Source: Polaromonas eurypsychrophila (GTDB lineage Bacteria > Pseudomonadota > Gammaproteobacteria > Burkholderiales > Burkholderiaceae_C). From it: DNA of 64,000 bases. The notes below the pieces were generated by a model. It worked only from the letters and a program-made list of their open reading frames with translations, was not told where the DNA came from and searched no databases. The stretch's first letter is position 1, and every line of letters starts with the position of its first letter. The position numbers and the translations under genes are program-made. The stretch is taken from assembly GCF_014641715.1 (NCBI RefSeq), contig NZ_BMIG01000017.1, positions 1-64,000 of the forward strand, written 5' to 3'. This document shows positions 1-9,918 of the stretch, piece by piece.

Positions 1-9
1 CTCGCTCAT
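1..9 (-). CDS. 5' end of a minus-strand gene running off the window
   Basis: Reading the minus strand, an ATG ends at position 9 and is followed by AGC GAG (Met-Ser-Glu) before the window edge. It is preceded at about 8 nt by a good Shine-Dalgarno match (GAGGAG, positions 18-25). Only three codons are visible, so nothing can be said about the product. The call rests on the ribosome-binding site alone. Confidence 0.35.
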
Positions 10-59
10 GTGCTGCTCTCCTCGGGGGTGGGGAGTGTTGCACTTCAAGCTTGAGACCG

Positions 60-235
60 CCAAGCAAAGAGAAGGCGACCCGATGGTCTGGGTCCTTCCG
101 CTTCGCTCCAGGCAACCTGTGGTGCTCGTCAAAAGCGGGGTCTCGCTCGAACTCGGCTTCGCCTCAGACAATCGCGAGCCCTGATCCGCTTTTGCCTGCG
201 CTCCTCGGCCCAGCCCGACGGGTGGCAGAGAAAAT
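60..235. repeat. Comamonadaceae-type interspersed repeat
   Basis: This stretch starts with GCCAAGCAAAGAGAAGGCGA and continues through a region rich in CTTCGCTCC, AACTCGGCTTCGCCTC and GCGCTCCTCGGCCCAGCCC. I recognise this order of motifs from memory as an interspersed non-coding repeat found many times in Comamonadaceae genomes, where it is often mis-annotated as small hypothetical proteins. Open frames of 110 and 95 codons cross it on opposite strands but have no ribosome-binding site or protein-like composition, so I do not call them. The region from 10 to 660 contains no convincing gene. Confidence 0.5.
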
Positions 236-257
236 CAGTACCGAGACAAAATCCGGA

Positions 258-286
258 GTGCAGGAAGCGCGAAGCGCTTCCTGCAC
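258..286. repeat. Perfect 13-bp inverted repeat (hairpin)
   Basis: The arms GTGCAGGAAGCGC and GCGCTTCCTGCAC are exact inverted copies separated by only GAA, so either strand would fold into a very stable stem-loop. No T-run follows, so it is not a canonical intrinsic terminator. It lies just after the Comamonadaceae-type repeat and may be part of it. Confidence 0.7.
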
Positions 287-465
287 GGGAATCCCAACCG
301 GCCTTCATGTTTGCACGCGAGCGCAGCACACGCGGCCGCATGTTGTCCCCCTCCATCGCCCAGCGGGGCGAGGGAGGGGTTAGGGGTGGGAGTGGGGAGT
401 CGAAACTACTGCCCAATGCAAGCCGGAAACGCAGCGTGACGCCGCGAAGGCATTAAACCTTCTAG

Positions 466-2736
<2,271 letters not shown>

Positions 2737-2739
2737 TTT

Positions 2740-3861
2740 TTATTGCTGCAGCAGGCTGGCGACGCAAGCAGCAATCGCCAATGAACTCGTCAGCCCCGGT
2801 GACTCAATGCCGAACAGGTTGACCAGCCCCGCCACGCCGTGCTCGGCCGGCCCCTGGATCACAAAGTCGCTGGCCGGTGCGCCGGGCGGCTGGATCTTGG
2901 GCCGTATGCCGGCGTAACCGGGCGCCAGCGCGCCGTCGGCCAGGCCTGGCCAGTACTTGCGAACTTCGGCATAAAACGCGTCACCGCGCGCTGCATCAAC
3001 CCGCAGGTCGTCGGGCGAATCCACCCACTGAACATCGGGCCCAAATTTGGCCTGGCCGCCGAGGTCGAGGGTCAGGTGTACACCGAGGCCGGCCAGGTGC
3101 GAAGCCGGTTCGGGCACAGGGTAGATCAGCCGGCTGAACGGCGAGCGGCCGGACAACGTGAAGTAGTTGCCCTTGGCGTAAAAAGCCGGCGGTACAAAAG
3201 AAGCATGCAGCCCGGCGAAGCGCGCGGCGAGTGCAGGCGCCTGCAGGCCGGCCGCATTGACGACGGTTCTGGCCTGCAGCTCGGTGCCATCATTTGCTAC
3301 TAAAGTGATAGCTGTTGGCGCACAACTGGCGTGGGCCAGAGCCGAATTGATAACCACAACACCGCCTGCGTTCTCCAGGTCACCCTGCAGCGACAGCATC
3401 AGCGCATGGCTGTCGATGATGCCGGTGCTGGGCGAGTAAACGGCGGCCACGCAGGCCAGTTGTGGCTCCATGGCCTGCGCCTGCGCTTGTGTGAGCAGGA
3501 TCAGGTCATTAACGCCATTGGCGGCCGCCCTGGCGATGATGCCGGGCAGCTCAGCGGCCTGCGCCGCACTGGTGGCAACAATCAGTTTGCCGCAACGCTG
3601 GTGGCCAATGCCGCGTTCGGCGCAGTAGTCATACAGCATCTGTTTGCCCAGCACACACAGGCGCGCCTTCAGCGAACCCTGCGGGTAATAGATGCCGGCG
3701 TGGATCACCTCGCTGTTGCGCGAGCTGGTACCGGTGCCAATAGCGTTGGCCGCCTCCAGCACCATCACCTCCCGGCCCTGCAGCGCCAGCGCACGCGCCA
3801 CCGCAAGGCCCACCACACCAGCGCCAATGACGACGCAATCAACACAATCAATACGATCCAT
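2740..3861 (-). CDS. FAD-dependent L-2-hydroxyglutarate dehydrogenase/oxidase-like oxidoreductase
   Basis: The 373-residue protein begins with a Rossmann FAD motif ([16 protein letters not shown], about residues 10-26), followed by the [16 protein letters not shown] segment typical of the LhgO/L2HGDH branch of the DAO family. Such enzymes oxidise L-2-hydroxyglutarate to 2-oxoglutarate; the exact substrate is inferred. The start is ATG 3861. A TTG sits one codon upstream, but ATG has the better distance from GAGAAAGAAG. It is convergent with fadH with only a few bases between stops. Residues about 170-190 are encoded by DNA resembling the dispersed 60-bp repeat, in frame, within a loop region of the substrate domain. 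Confidence 0.85.
   Translation of the reverse strand: MDRIDCVDCVVIGAGVVGLAVARALALQGREVMVLEAANAIGTGTSSRNSEVIHAGIYYPQGSLKARLCVLGKQMLYDYCAERGIGHQRCGKLIVATSAAQAAELPGIIARAAANGVNDLILLTQAQAQAMEPQLACVAAVYSPSTGIIDSHALMLSLQGDLENAGGVVVINSALAHASCAPTAITLVANDGTELQARTVVNAAGLQAPALAARFAGLHASFVPPAFYAKGNYFTLSGRSPFSRLIYPVPEPASHLAGLGVHLTLDLGGQAKFGPDVQWVDSPDDLRVDAARGDAFYAEVRKYWPGLADGALAPGYAGIRPKIQPPGAPASDFVIQGPAEHGVAGLVNLFGIESPGLTSSLAIAACVASLLQQ
3291..3352 (-). repeat. Degenerate copy of the dispersed repeat inside a CDS
   Basis: The plus strand reads GCTACTAAAGTGATAGCTG, then a short variable part, then GTGGGCCAGAGCCGAATTGAT. This is the reverse orientation of the dispersed element (AGCTATTAAAA ... CCAGCCCAT ... 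CAAATCGG). It lies wholly inside the L-2-hydroxyglutarate dehydrogenase-like gene and keeps its frame open. The match is looser than the intergenic copies. Confidence 0.5.
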
Positions 3862-3955
3862 CAAGCTTCTTTCTCGACACCTTCAAAAAACAACTGTACG
3901 TGGCCGGGTGTCGCACGCGACTTGCCTCCGCTGCTGCCTTGGGCCCCTTGACGGT

Positions 3956-4357
3956 TCATGAGCCAAGCCATGGCCCGACGACCCAATGCCAAAGTGCAGC
4001 GGTGGCGCCGATCCAGACGAGCACGATGAGAGCGGCGCCAACGCGGCTCGTCGGTTTGCCACCTTTTGTCTTCATCCATTGGTCGGCAAGATCACGGCAA
4101 TCCGCAAGAACAGGCGCCGGAATCATCCGGACAGCTAGCCAGATCAACCCGGGCAGCAAGATCACATCGTCGAGGTAGCCCAGCACGGGAATAAAGTCAG
4201 GTATCAGGTCAATGGGGCTAAAGGCATATGCCACTACGAAGATGCCCAAGGCCTTTGTGTACCAGGGAACTCCGGAATGCCGGGTGGCAAACCACAGCGT
4301 CACGCCGTCGCGCTTGATGGCTTTCGCCCATCTTCTCAAGCTATCCGCTAGCGGCAC
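3956..4357 (-). CDS. DUF1232 (YkvA-like) small membrane protein
   Basis: The 133-residue product has the DUF1232 signature: a basic N-terminal region (LRRWAKAIKRD), then VPWYTKALG, then AYAFSPIDLIPDFIPVLGYLDD, then hydrophobic segments. A final membrane helix (ALIVLVWIGATAALWHWVV) closes the protein. I chose GTG 4357 because GGAGG lies six bases before it; the open frame begins upstream at a TTG (4399) with no ribosome-binding site. The function of the family is not known. It lies upstream of, and in the same direction as, the LhgO-like gene, about 95 bp away. Confidence 0.8.
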   Translation of the reverse strand: MPLADSLRRWAKAIKRDGVTLWFATRHSGVPWYTKALGIFVVAYAFSPIDLIPDFIPVLGYLDDVILLPGLIWLAVRMIPAPVLADCRDLADQWMKTKGGKPTSRVGAALIVLVWIGATAALWHWVVGPWLGS

Positions 4358-4457
4358 CTTGAGCCTCCCCCCAATGCACAGCCGTTCATGCCGCTCCAAG
4401 CAACTACACCAGGTTGCCGGGGTATTGGCTGCCAGAGCATGCCACCTTGCAGCCAGA

Positions 4458-5318
4458 TCACAAGCTGCGCGGATCGGTGGCCAGCAGCAATTGCACCAGC
4501 GACTGGAGGCTGGTTTTCAACGGCGCAAAGCCGTTGTTGATCTCCAGCGTCTCTTCGCTCATGTAGAGCTTGCGGTTGATCTCAAGCTGAATGCTGTGGC
4601 GCTGCTGCTGCGGCGCGCCATAGCGCCGCACCAGCTCCACGCCCTTGTACGGGTGGTTGTAGGCCACGCTGTAGCCCAGACCGCGCAGGTGCTCACAGAC
4701 CAGGCGCGACAGCGGCGCGCAAGCAGTGGAACCATCGCGGTCGCCGACCACGAAGTCGGCATGCGCCTCACCGGGAAAATCCGTGGCCTTGCTGGAGGCG
4801 ATGGCCGGCATCGAGTGGCAGTTGATGTGGATGCTGTAGCCATGCCGCGCATGTGCGTCGGATATAGCTTGCGCCACCGCCGCGTGGTAGGGCTGCCAGC
4901 AGTTGGCGATACGCGCCTGGACCTCAGCCACGCCAAGCTTGCGCTGGTAGATCGGCAAGCCGTCATCCGTGGTGCGCCAGATCAGGCCCTTGCCCAGGCG
5001 CACCTTGCCAAGTACCTTCTCGTCGCTGGAGACCGGGCCGGGCCAGTCTTCATCGAACAGGCTGACATCAACCTCGGTGGTGTCGCGGTTGGCGTCCAGG
5101 TAGCTGCGCGGAAAAAACGCCTCGATCCAGCCCACGCCCAGCGCGGGCGCAAAGTCGTAGAGCTTTTCGACATGGGTGTCTTCGGCGCGCCGCAAAACCG
5201 GCAGATCACAGGCGTAAGCAAAATCCTGGGGATAGGTGGTGCCACTGTGCGGCGAGTCCAGCACCAACGCCGTGGCGCCGGGCAGGTAACGGACGGGGGA
5301 ATCAGGAGAAGCAGTCAT
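4458..5318 (-). CDS. N-formylglutamate amidohydrolase family protein
   Basis: The 286-residue product carries the family blocks LDSPHSGTTYP near residue 20, LDANRDTTEVDVS near 75, INCHSMPAIAS near 165 and the histidine-rich C-terminal part. Family members are zinc enzymes that hydrolyse N-formyl-L-glutamate to glutamate and formate at the end of one histidine-degradation route (HutG/HutG2). No other hut genes are nearby, so the substrate is inferred. I chose ATG 5318 (MTASPDS); the frame continues upstream through a copy of the dispersed repeat, which is unlikely to be coding. Confidence 0.85.
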   Translation of the reverse strand: MTASPDSPVRYLPGATALVLDSPHSGTTYPQDFAYACDLPVLRRAEDTHVEKLYDFAPALGVGWIEAFFPRSYLDANRDTTEVDVSLFDEDWPGPVSSDEKVLGKVRLGKGLIWRTTDDGLPIYQRKLGVAEVQARIANCWQPYHAAVAQAISDAHARHGYSIHINCHSMPAIASSKATDFPGEAHADFVVGDRDGSTACAPLSRLVCEHLRGLGYSVAYNHPYKGVELVRRYGAPQQQRHSIQLEINRKLYMSEETLEINNGFAPLKTSLQSLVQLLLATDPRSL

Positions 5319-5380
5319 AGCTTCATTGTGCCCGTGGCGGCGGCCCACGCGGGGCCGGACAAGCCCTTGCCCCCTGCCTA

Positions 5381-5436
5381 TGCTATTGAATAAATAGCAG
5401 TCTGCGCCCAATAGACATGGGCTGGAGCCCGATTCT
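5381..5436 (-). repeat. Copy of the ~60-bp dispersed repeat
   Basis: The plus strand shows TGCTATTGAATAAATAGCAG, a variable middle and CATGGGCTGGAGCCCGATT, the reverse orientation of the repeat. It fills the gap between the N-formylglutamate amidohydrolase start and the end of the LysR gene. Confidence 0.75.
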
Positions 5437-5438
5437 TC

Positions 5439-6323
5439 TTATAAAGCCGGTGCAGAGGGTGCAGCCAGCATTTCCTGCAGCAGCCAGGTGCCAGCGCGGC
5501 CCAGCGGCCGCTGGCGCGACCAGACGGCGTCCACCGGCACCCGTTGCGGCCAGCCGCGTGCGTCCAGCTCAGTGAGCTTGCCGACGGCAAACCGCGTAAC
5601 CATCCAGCGCGGGATCGCGGCCCAGCCAAAGCCGAGCACCGCCATTTCCATCAGCATCAGATAACTGGGTGCCGACCATGAGCGGCGCGCCGCCGGCATG
5701 ACCTGGTCGGCACTGCCCAGGTAGGTGTCCAGCCGCAACTCACGATGTCTGGCCAGCAGCTCGGGGGTGATGTCTTTCATGCCGGCCAGCGCGTGGGTAC
5801 TGGCCACAAACAGCGTGATCTCTGACTGCTCGGCAATCGTTGCAGAACCGATGTCGGGCGGGTACAGGCTTTGCGCGCCGACCACACCAATGTGGGCGCG
5901 GCCTGTTTGCACCAGCGACACCAGGTCGCCGTGTTCCGCGATCAGGCATTCGAACTCCAGGTCGGGGAAACGCTGCTCGAAAGCCTTGAGCATGTCTTCA
6001 AAACGATCCGACTGGTAGGTGTCGGACCAGACCACGCTGAGCTTGGCCTCCAGTCCGCCGCCGAGTTGGCTGGCCGACAGATCGAGACGGTCGCTGGCAG
6101 CCAGAATTTCCTGCACCTTGCCCAGCATCACGCGGCCATGTTCGGTCAGCGCCGGCTTGCGGCTGCTGCGATCAAACAGGCTCAGGCCGAGGTCGATTTC
6201 AAGGTTGGCGATGGCCGTGCTCACGGTGGACTGACTTTTGCCCAGCTTGCGGGCCGCGGCCGAAAAAGAGCCCAGGGTGGCAGCTTCGGCAAAGGCGGTC
6301 AGGGCTTCGGGAGAATGGCGCAT
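5439..6323 (-). CDS. LysR-family transcriptional regulator, probably of the adjacent PACE efflux gene
   Basis: The 294-residue protein has the LysR N-terminal winged helix (residues 1-60: ALTAFAEAATLGSFSAAARKLG, then SQSTVSTAIANLE), followed by a substrate-binding domain of periplasmic-binding-protein type. It is transcribed away from the PACE-family efflux gene at 6426 with 102 bp between the two starts. In Acinetobacter the PACE founder AceI is controlled by an adjacent LysR protein (AceR), so by analogy this one probably activates 6426. Its inducer cannot be read from sequence. Confidence 0.9.
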   Translation of the reverse strand: MRHSPEALTAFAEAATLGSFSAAARKLGKSQSTVSTAIANLEIDLGLSLFDRSSRKPALTEHGRVMLGKVQEILAASDRLDLSASQLGGGLEAKLSVVWSDTYQSDRFEDMLKAFEQRFPDLEFECLIAEHGDLVSLVQTGRAHIGVVGAQSLYPPDIGSATIAEQSEITLFVASTHALAGMKDITPELLARHRELRLDTYLGSADQVMPAARRSWSAPSYLMLMEMAVLGFGWAAIPRWMVTRFAVGKLTELDARGWPQRVPVDAVWSRQRPLGRAGTWLLQEMLAAPSAPAL

Positions 6324-6425
6324 GGTACCGATCTATCTATTTTTAAGATGGTTATCAACTTTAACGTACTGTAAATAGCGATAAAAATACAGCGATCGAC
6401 ATTTCCAACACCGCTGTTCCAAGTC
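6324..6425. promoter_or_regulatory. Divergent promoter region between LysR and PACE genes
   Basis: This 102-bp region is AT-rich compared with the genes on either side. It contains TATCTATTTTTAAGATGG and TACTGTAAATAGCGATAAAA, compatible with -10 hexamers in both directions and LysR-type T-N11-A boxes. No single operator can be pinned down by eye. Confidence 0.5.
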
Positions 6426-6878
6426 ATGAGCCTTCAGAAGTCCCTTAAAGAACGCTTTTTCCACGCCCTCGGTTTCGAGGTGCTGGCCATCGCCATCTGT
6501 GCCCCGCTGGGCGCCTGGCTGCTCGGCTATTCGCTGGCGCACATGGGGCTGCTGACCCTGATGATTTCGCTGATCGCCATGTTCTGGAACATGGTGTTCA
6601 ACGCCGTGTTTGACCGTGCCCAGCGCCGCATGGGCTTTAAGCGCACGCTGGGGGCGCGTGTCGTGCATTCGGTGATCTTCGAGATTGGCCTGATCCTGGC
6701 CGTGGTGCCGCTGGCCGCCTGGTGGCTGGACATCGGACTGTGGGAAGCCTTTGTGCTGGACATCGGCATCGTGCTGTTTTTCCTGCCTTACACCTTTGCC
6801 TTCAACTGGAGCTACGACCACCTGCGCAGCGTCCTGGTGGCCCGGCATTTGCGCAAGAAAGCACTGGCCTCCGCCTGA
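6426..6878 (+). CDS. PACE-family (AceI-like) multidrug efflux transporter
   Basis: The 150-residue membrane protein has four predicted helices in two tandem bacterial-transmembrane-pair repeats. The family-typical motifs are present: HALGFE near residue 13 (the Glu corresponds to the conserved membrane acidic residue of AceI), MFWNMVFNAVFDRAQRR, HSVIFEIGL and FAFNWSYDHLR. PACE proteins export biocides such as chlorhexidine or short-chain diamines by proton exchange; the substrate here is not known. The ATG at 6426 follows the divergent LysR promoter region. Confidence 0.9.
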   Translation: MSLQKSLKERFFHALGFEVLAIAICAPLGAWLLGYSLAHMGLLTLMISLIAMFWNMVFNAVFDRAQRRMGFKRTLGARVVHSVIFEIGLILAVVPLAAWWLDIGLWEAFVLDIGIVLFFLPYTFAFNWSYDHLRSVLVARHLRKKALASA

Positions 6879-6891
6879 ACCTGCAGCCCGT

Positions 6892-7707
6892 TCAGCCGGC
6901 CCGGCCGCGATCCAGCAGCAGCTCGCTGGAATGCACGAGTTCAAAACGCCCGCTGGCCCCTGCATAGTCCCAGCGCTCGACCCAACACGAGCGCTGGCCA
7001 GACGCATGGCGCAGCAGGTTGACCGAATTAGGTGCCTCGCGCCGGACCCGCGATGACAGCGCCGTGCCGGCCTGCACACACCAGATGCGTCGGTCCAGGC
7101 CCGCGACCTGGGACGACATCTCGCGGACATAAGGCAAGTGGATGTGGCCACCCATCACGATGTCGGCCCCGGCAGCGGCCCAGGCGCGCACCGCAGGCTC
7201 CCAGCCGCGCAAGCGGTCATGTTCGTCTTCAGCGCGCAGCACCATCACCGGCTGGTGCAGCACCACCACGCGCAACTGCGCGGAGGTCGCGTCCTGCAGT
7301 TCGGCCACCACGCGTTTGATCTGCGCGGCAGACACCTGGCCGTTTTTATGCCGCCAGCGCCGCGTGGTTTTCACGCCGATCACGCGCATGGCTGGCGTCT
7401 GCAGGCGGGTCTCGATCAGCGGGCCGAAGGCGCGCAGGTAGCCCGCATACGGGCTGAAGGCGCGCTGCCAGAGATTGAACAGCGGGATGTCATGGTTGCC
7501 GGGCAGCGAGAGCATGGCCGGAATCGCCAGCCGGTCGCAAAACGCCCGGGCGGCATCAAACTGTTCGGGCCGCGCGCGCTGCGTGATGTCTCCCGACAGC
7601 ACCAGCAGATCGGGACTTTGTTCAAGCGCCAATTGGACCAGCGCCTCGGCCACGGACGGCTGCACGGTGCCGAAATGCGGATCAGAAATCTGCAGCAAAA
7701 CGCTCAT
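6892..7707 (-). CDS. Calcineurin-like metallophosphoesterase
   Basis: The 271-residue protein carries all metallophosphoesterase signatures: D-x-H at 9-11 (SDPHFG), GD at 39-40 (LSGDIT), GNHD at 70-73, a lone His at 151 and GHIH at 187-190. These bind two metal ions for phosphate ester cleavage. It resembles the cyclic-nucleotide/lipid phosphoesterase branch, but the substrate is unknown. Its ATG (7707) overlaps by one base the stop codon of the small repeat-encoded frame upstream, which also supplies its ribosome-binding site (GGAGG). It is therefore likely cotranscribed and coupled with the lipid-kinase-like gene at 7883. Confidence 0.9.
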   Translation of the reverse strand: MSVLLQISDPHFGTVQPSVAEALVQLALEQSPDLLVLSGDITQRARPEQFDAARAFCDRLAIPAMLSLPGNHDIPLFNLWQRAFSPYAGYLRAFGPLIETRLQTPAMRVIGVKTTRRWRHKNGQVSAAQIKRVVAELQDATSAQLRVVVLHQPVMVLRAEDEHDRLRGWEPAVRAWAAAGADIVMGGHIHLPYVREMSSQVAGLDRRIWCVQAGTALSSRVRREAPNSVNLLRHASGQRSCWVERWDYAGASGRFELVHSSELLLDRGRAG

Positions 7708-7886
7708 CAGAAAACCTCCGCGCTGCGCGCTGCGATATTCGCCTTGGGAACGGCCCGGCGGTCCGCTATCAAAACCTCCGCGCTGCGCGCTGCGATATTC
7801 GCCCTGGGAACGGCCCGGCGGTCCGCTATCAAAACCTCCGCGCTGCGCGCTGCGATATTCGCCTTGGGAACGGCCCGGCGGCTCAT
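7707..7886 (-). CDS. Possible 59-aa repeat-encoded small protein
   Basis: On the minus strand an ATG at 7886 overlaps the TGA of the upstream kinase gene (ATGA). The frame runs through three copies of a 60-bp repeat and stops at a TGA that overlaps the ATG of the phosphoesterase (TGATG). Because 60 is a multiple of three, each copy encodes the same 20 residues (LIADRRAVPK then ANIAARSAEV, with one K/R difference). Each copy also carries GGAGG just before the junction, so a single ancestral unit would have made a 19-residue linker frame with a built-in ribosome-binding site. Translation is not proven; the element may act only as a coupled spacer. Confidence 0.4.
   Translation of the reverse strand: MSRRAVPKANIAARSAEVLIADRRAVPRANIAARSAEVLIADRRAVPKANIAARSAEVF
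7711..7881. repeat. Three tandem 60-bp direct repeats
   Basis: The unit AAAACCTCCGCGCTGCGCGC continues with TGCGATATTCGCCTTGGGAA and CGGCCCGGCGGTCCGCTATC. It occurs almost three full times with an exact 60-bp period; the only internal difference seen is T to C at 7804. It sits exactly between two minus-strand genes. A single unit looks like a common RBS-bearing intergenic spacer that I recall from other Comamonadaceae operons. Confidence 0.92.
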
Positions 7887-8854
7887 GCCACCTCCGCCCG
7901 GTCCGCCGGCGCGGGCACCAGCAGCAACAGCGGCTGGGGCGCGATCTCGAACACCAGCGGCGTGCGCATCCAGGCGATCTCGCCGTCGGTCGCCACCTTG
8001 ATGCGTTTGACGCCGCGCGGCGTCACCGTCAGGCGGCGGAAGGAAAAACTGTCGACGTTCTCGGCCTCGCCCAGTTGGCCCAGCAAACCGTGCATCAGCA
8101 GGCCGAACAAGGCCAGCGTGCCGATGGGCCGCACCACAATGGCGGCCAGTTGGCCTTGCTCCACCGCATCCGTTTGTTGCTCGTTGATCCCGACGCGCGT
8201 GAGCTGAAGGTGGTTGTTGCCGACAAACAGCGTGGGCGTGCGCAGGGCGACGGCCTTGCCAGCCGACTCGATCTGCAGGTGGAGTTGCTTGCGGCTTTGC
8301 AACAAAGTGGCGATACCGGAGAGAAAAGCCACCAAACGACTGCGCCCGAGTTGAGCCTTCCAGACTTCTCTGTCTTCCAGAAGTTGCGGGTACAGGCCCA
8401 GGCTGGCGTTGACCAGGAACAGCCGGCCATTGACCTGGCCGGCCTGAACCGGCTCGATGCGCGCGCCCAGCAAGGCACGGGCAGAAGCCAAGGTGTCTTG
8501 CGGAATGGCATGGGCGCGCCCGAAATAATTGAAAGTGCCCTGGGGCAACACACCGAAGGGGCAGCCGCTGCTGATCACCACACTGGCCACGGCATTGATG
8601 GTGCCGTCACCGCCGGCGGCCACCACCACACCCTGGCGTGACAACGCGAGCTCGACAGCACGCCGCGCCACCTCGTTGATGCGCGCCGGATCGTCGATCA
8701 GCAAAAATTCGAATTCGCGCCCGCCCTCTTTAAATGCCTGCGCGATCAGCGCCTGCTGTTTGTCACTGTCATGGTGTCCCGAACCCGCATTGAGAACAAC
8801 AAAAAACGGACCGTGTCGGGCGGCATATTCGGGGAAAGCATCGGGAAGGGACAT
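7883..8854 (-). CDS. Diacylglycerol/sphingosine kinase-family lipid kinase (YegS/DagK-like)
   Basis: The 323-residue protein has the DAGK catalytic domain at the N-terminus, with a NAGSGHHD phosphate-binding loop near residues 22-29 and GGDGTINAVA at 81-90, and a C-terminal beta-sandwich lobe. Family members phosphorylate diacylglycerol or related lipids with ATP. The start ATG 8854 fits the family length. It is the first gene of a minus-strand pair with the metallophosphoesterase, joined through the overlapping repeat-encoded frame, which suggests related roles in lipid or nucleotide phosphate turnover. Confidence 0.88.
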   Translation of the reverse strand: MSLPDAFPEYAARHGPFFVVLNAGSGHHDSDKQQALIAQAFKEGGREFEFLLIDDPARINEVARRAVELALSRQGVVVAAGGDGTINAVASVVISSGCPFGVLPQGTFNYFGRAHAIPQDTLASARALLGARIEPVQAGQVNGRLFLVNASLGLYPQLLEDREVWKAQLGRSRLVAFLSGIATLLQSRKQLHLQIESAGKAVALRTPTLFVGNNHLQLTRVGINEQQTDAVEQGQLAAIVVRPIGTLALFGLLMHGLLGQLGEAENVDSFSFRRLTVTPRGVKRIKVATDGEIAWMRTPLVFEIAPQPLLLLVPAPADRAEVA

Positions 8855-8947
8855 GCCGCAAGCGTAAACGCCGCCAGACGCCAGGTCTGTCAGTCAACAG
8901 CCCTTCCGCCCGCCGGCGCGGCGCATCGCGATGTTGGACGCAGGCGC

Positions 8948-9649
8948 TTATTTCATCTGCACCGAACCGGAGACATTGACCAGCACCGTGCTTTTCCCGG
9001 CTTCAACCGGAATTGGCGAAGAGTCGGCAGCCTTGGCTTCCATGGCCATCATGCGCGGACGGATCGGTCCCTGGTCGTTGGCGTTGATCGCAACTTCACG
9101 CAGGGTGTAGCTGCTGAAACCAAAACTGCGGGAAACCTCGGCGGCTTTGGCCTTGAAGCTTTCAATCGCCTGCGCCTGGGCCTGCCCCTCCACCTGCGCG
9201 CGCTGCTCACGGCTCAGCGCAAAACCGACATTGCCCAGGGTCAGGGTCTGGATTTTTCCCGCGGCAGCGGTGATGCGCGGGAAGTCCTTGCCTTCGAGCA
9301 CCAACTCGGTCCGGCCCTGCCAACCGCTGATCTTGCCGTCCTTGGTATAGCGCGGGTACAGGCTGAAATTGCCGGTTCGCACGTCCATCAGACCGGGCTG
9401 GGCGGTTTTTTTGGCCTCGACCAACGCGGCATCCAGCGCCGCCTTGAGCTGGCTCTGGACCGCTGCGGCATCGGCACCGTCACGCGAGGTGCTCATCAGG
9501 ATGGACAGCAGGTCCTGCTGGACCTCAACCGAACCGCTGGCCGACAACTGGGCCACGTTCTGCATCGGCGGTTGGTTGATCTGGGCCCAGAGACTGGTGC
9601 TGCCCATGGCCAACAGACAGGCTGCGATGATTAGTGGGGGCTTTTTCAA
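8948..9649 (-). CDS. Exported SIMPL-domain (DUF541) protein
   Basis: From TTG 9649 the product is 233 residues. It begins with a signal peptide (KKPPLIIAACLLAMGSTSLWAQ) and continues as a SIMPL/DUF541 domain (LSASGSVEVQQDLLSILMST near 35-55, SFKAKAAEVSRSFGF near 170). The frame stays open to 9754, but those extra residues would precede the signal peptide and are charged, so I prefer TTG 9649. The ribosome-binding site is weak (GAAAG). The family is periplasmic; its biochemical role is unclear, with links to oxidative stress in some members. Confidence 0.78.
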   Translation of the reverse strand: MKKPPLIIAACLLAMGSTSLWAQINQPPMQNVAQLSASGSVEVQQDLLSILMSTSRDGADAAAVQSQLKAALDAALVEAKKTAQPGLMDVRTGNFSLYPRYTKDGKISGWQGRTELVLEGKDFPRITAAAGKIQTLTLGNVGFALSREQRAQVEGQAQAQAIESFKAKAAEVSRSFGFSSYTLREVAINANDQGPIRPRMMAMEAKAADSSPIPVEAGKSTVLVNVSGSVQMK

Positions 9650-9832
9650 TGTTTTCTTTCGAAGGTTGAGAGGCAGGTCCTGCTGGCAGGATCCCGACGC
9701 AAGGCGAAAAGATAGCCGAAATTTTCCGAAGTCCTTGTCAGCATCCGCCTCCATTTGCAGTCATCCTGCCGCTCAATCATCTGCTACTGCCCTTATCTGC
9801 CTGCTGGCCAGCTTGTCCGCCATCGCAACTTC

Positions 9833-9903
9833 TGTAACAGTGTGTCAAAGTCCACAGAATTTCCGGATTCCGTGTTTTTAGCCTCCAAAATGGCTCTGTT
9901 ACA
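9833..9903. promoter_or_regulatory. Inverted TGTAACAG/CTGTTACA pair upstream of the response regulator
   Basis: TGTAACAG (9833-9840) and CTGTTACA (9895-9902) are inverted copies 54 bp apart in the leader of the OmpR-type gene. TGTAAC-like half sites are reminiscent of OmpR-family targets, so autoregulation is possible. This is inference from a single pair. Confidence 0.35.
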
Positions 9904-9918
9904 AATTACGATGGCACC

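Noticed and set aside
51..416. Overlapping open frames of 110 and 95 codons on opposite strands
   Set aside because: They lie in an interspersed GC-rich repeat, lack ribosome-binding sites and have Arg/Pro/Ser-rich composition typical of noncoding high-GC DNA.
3861..4079. 72-codon minus-strand frame upstream of the LhgO-like gene
   Set aside because: It overlaps the DUF1232 gene in another frame and has no RBS; only the last 30 codons are outside that gene.
7138..8641. Long plus-strand open frames across the 60-bp repeats
   Set aside because: The 60-bp period keeps several frames open; these frames run antisense to the phosphoesterase and kinase genes, with no start signals.
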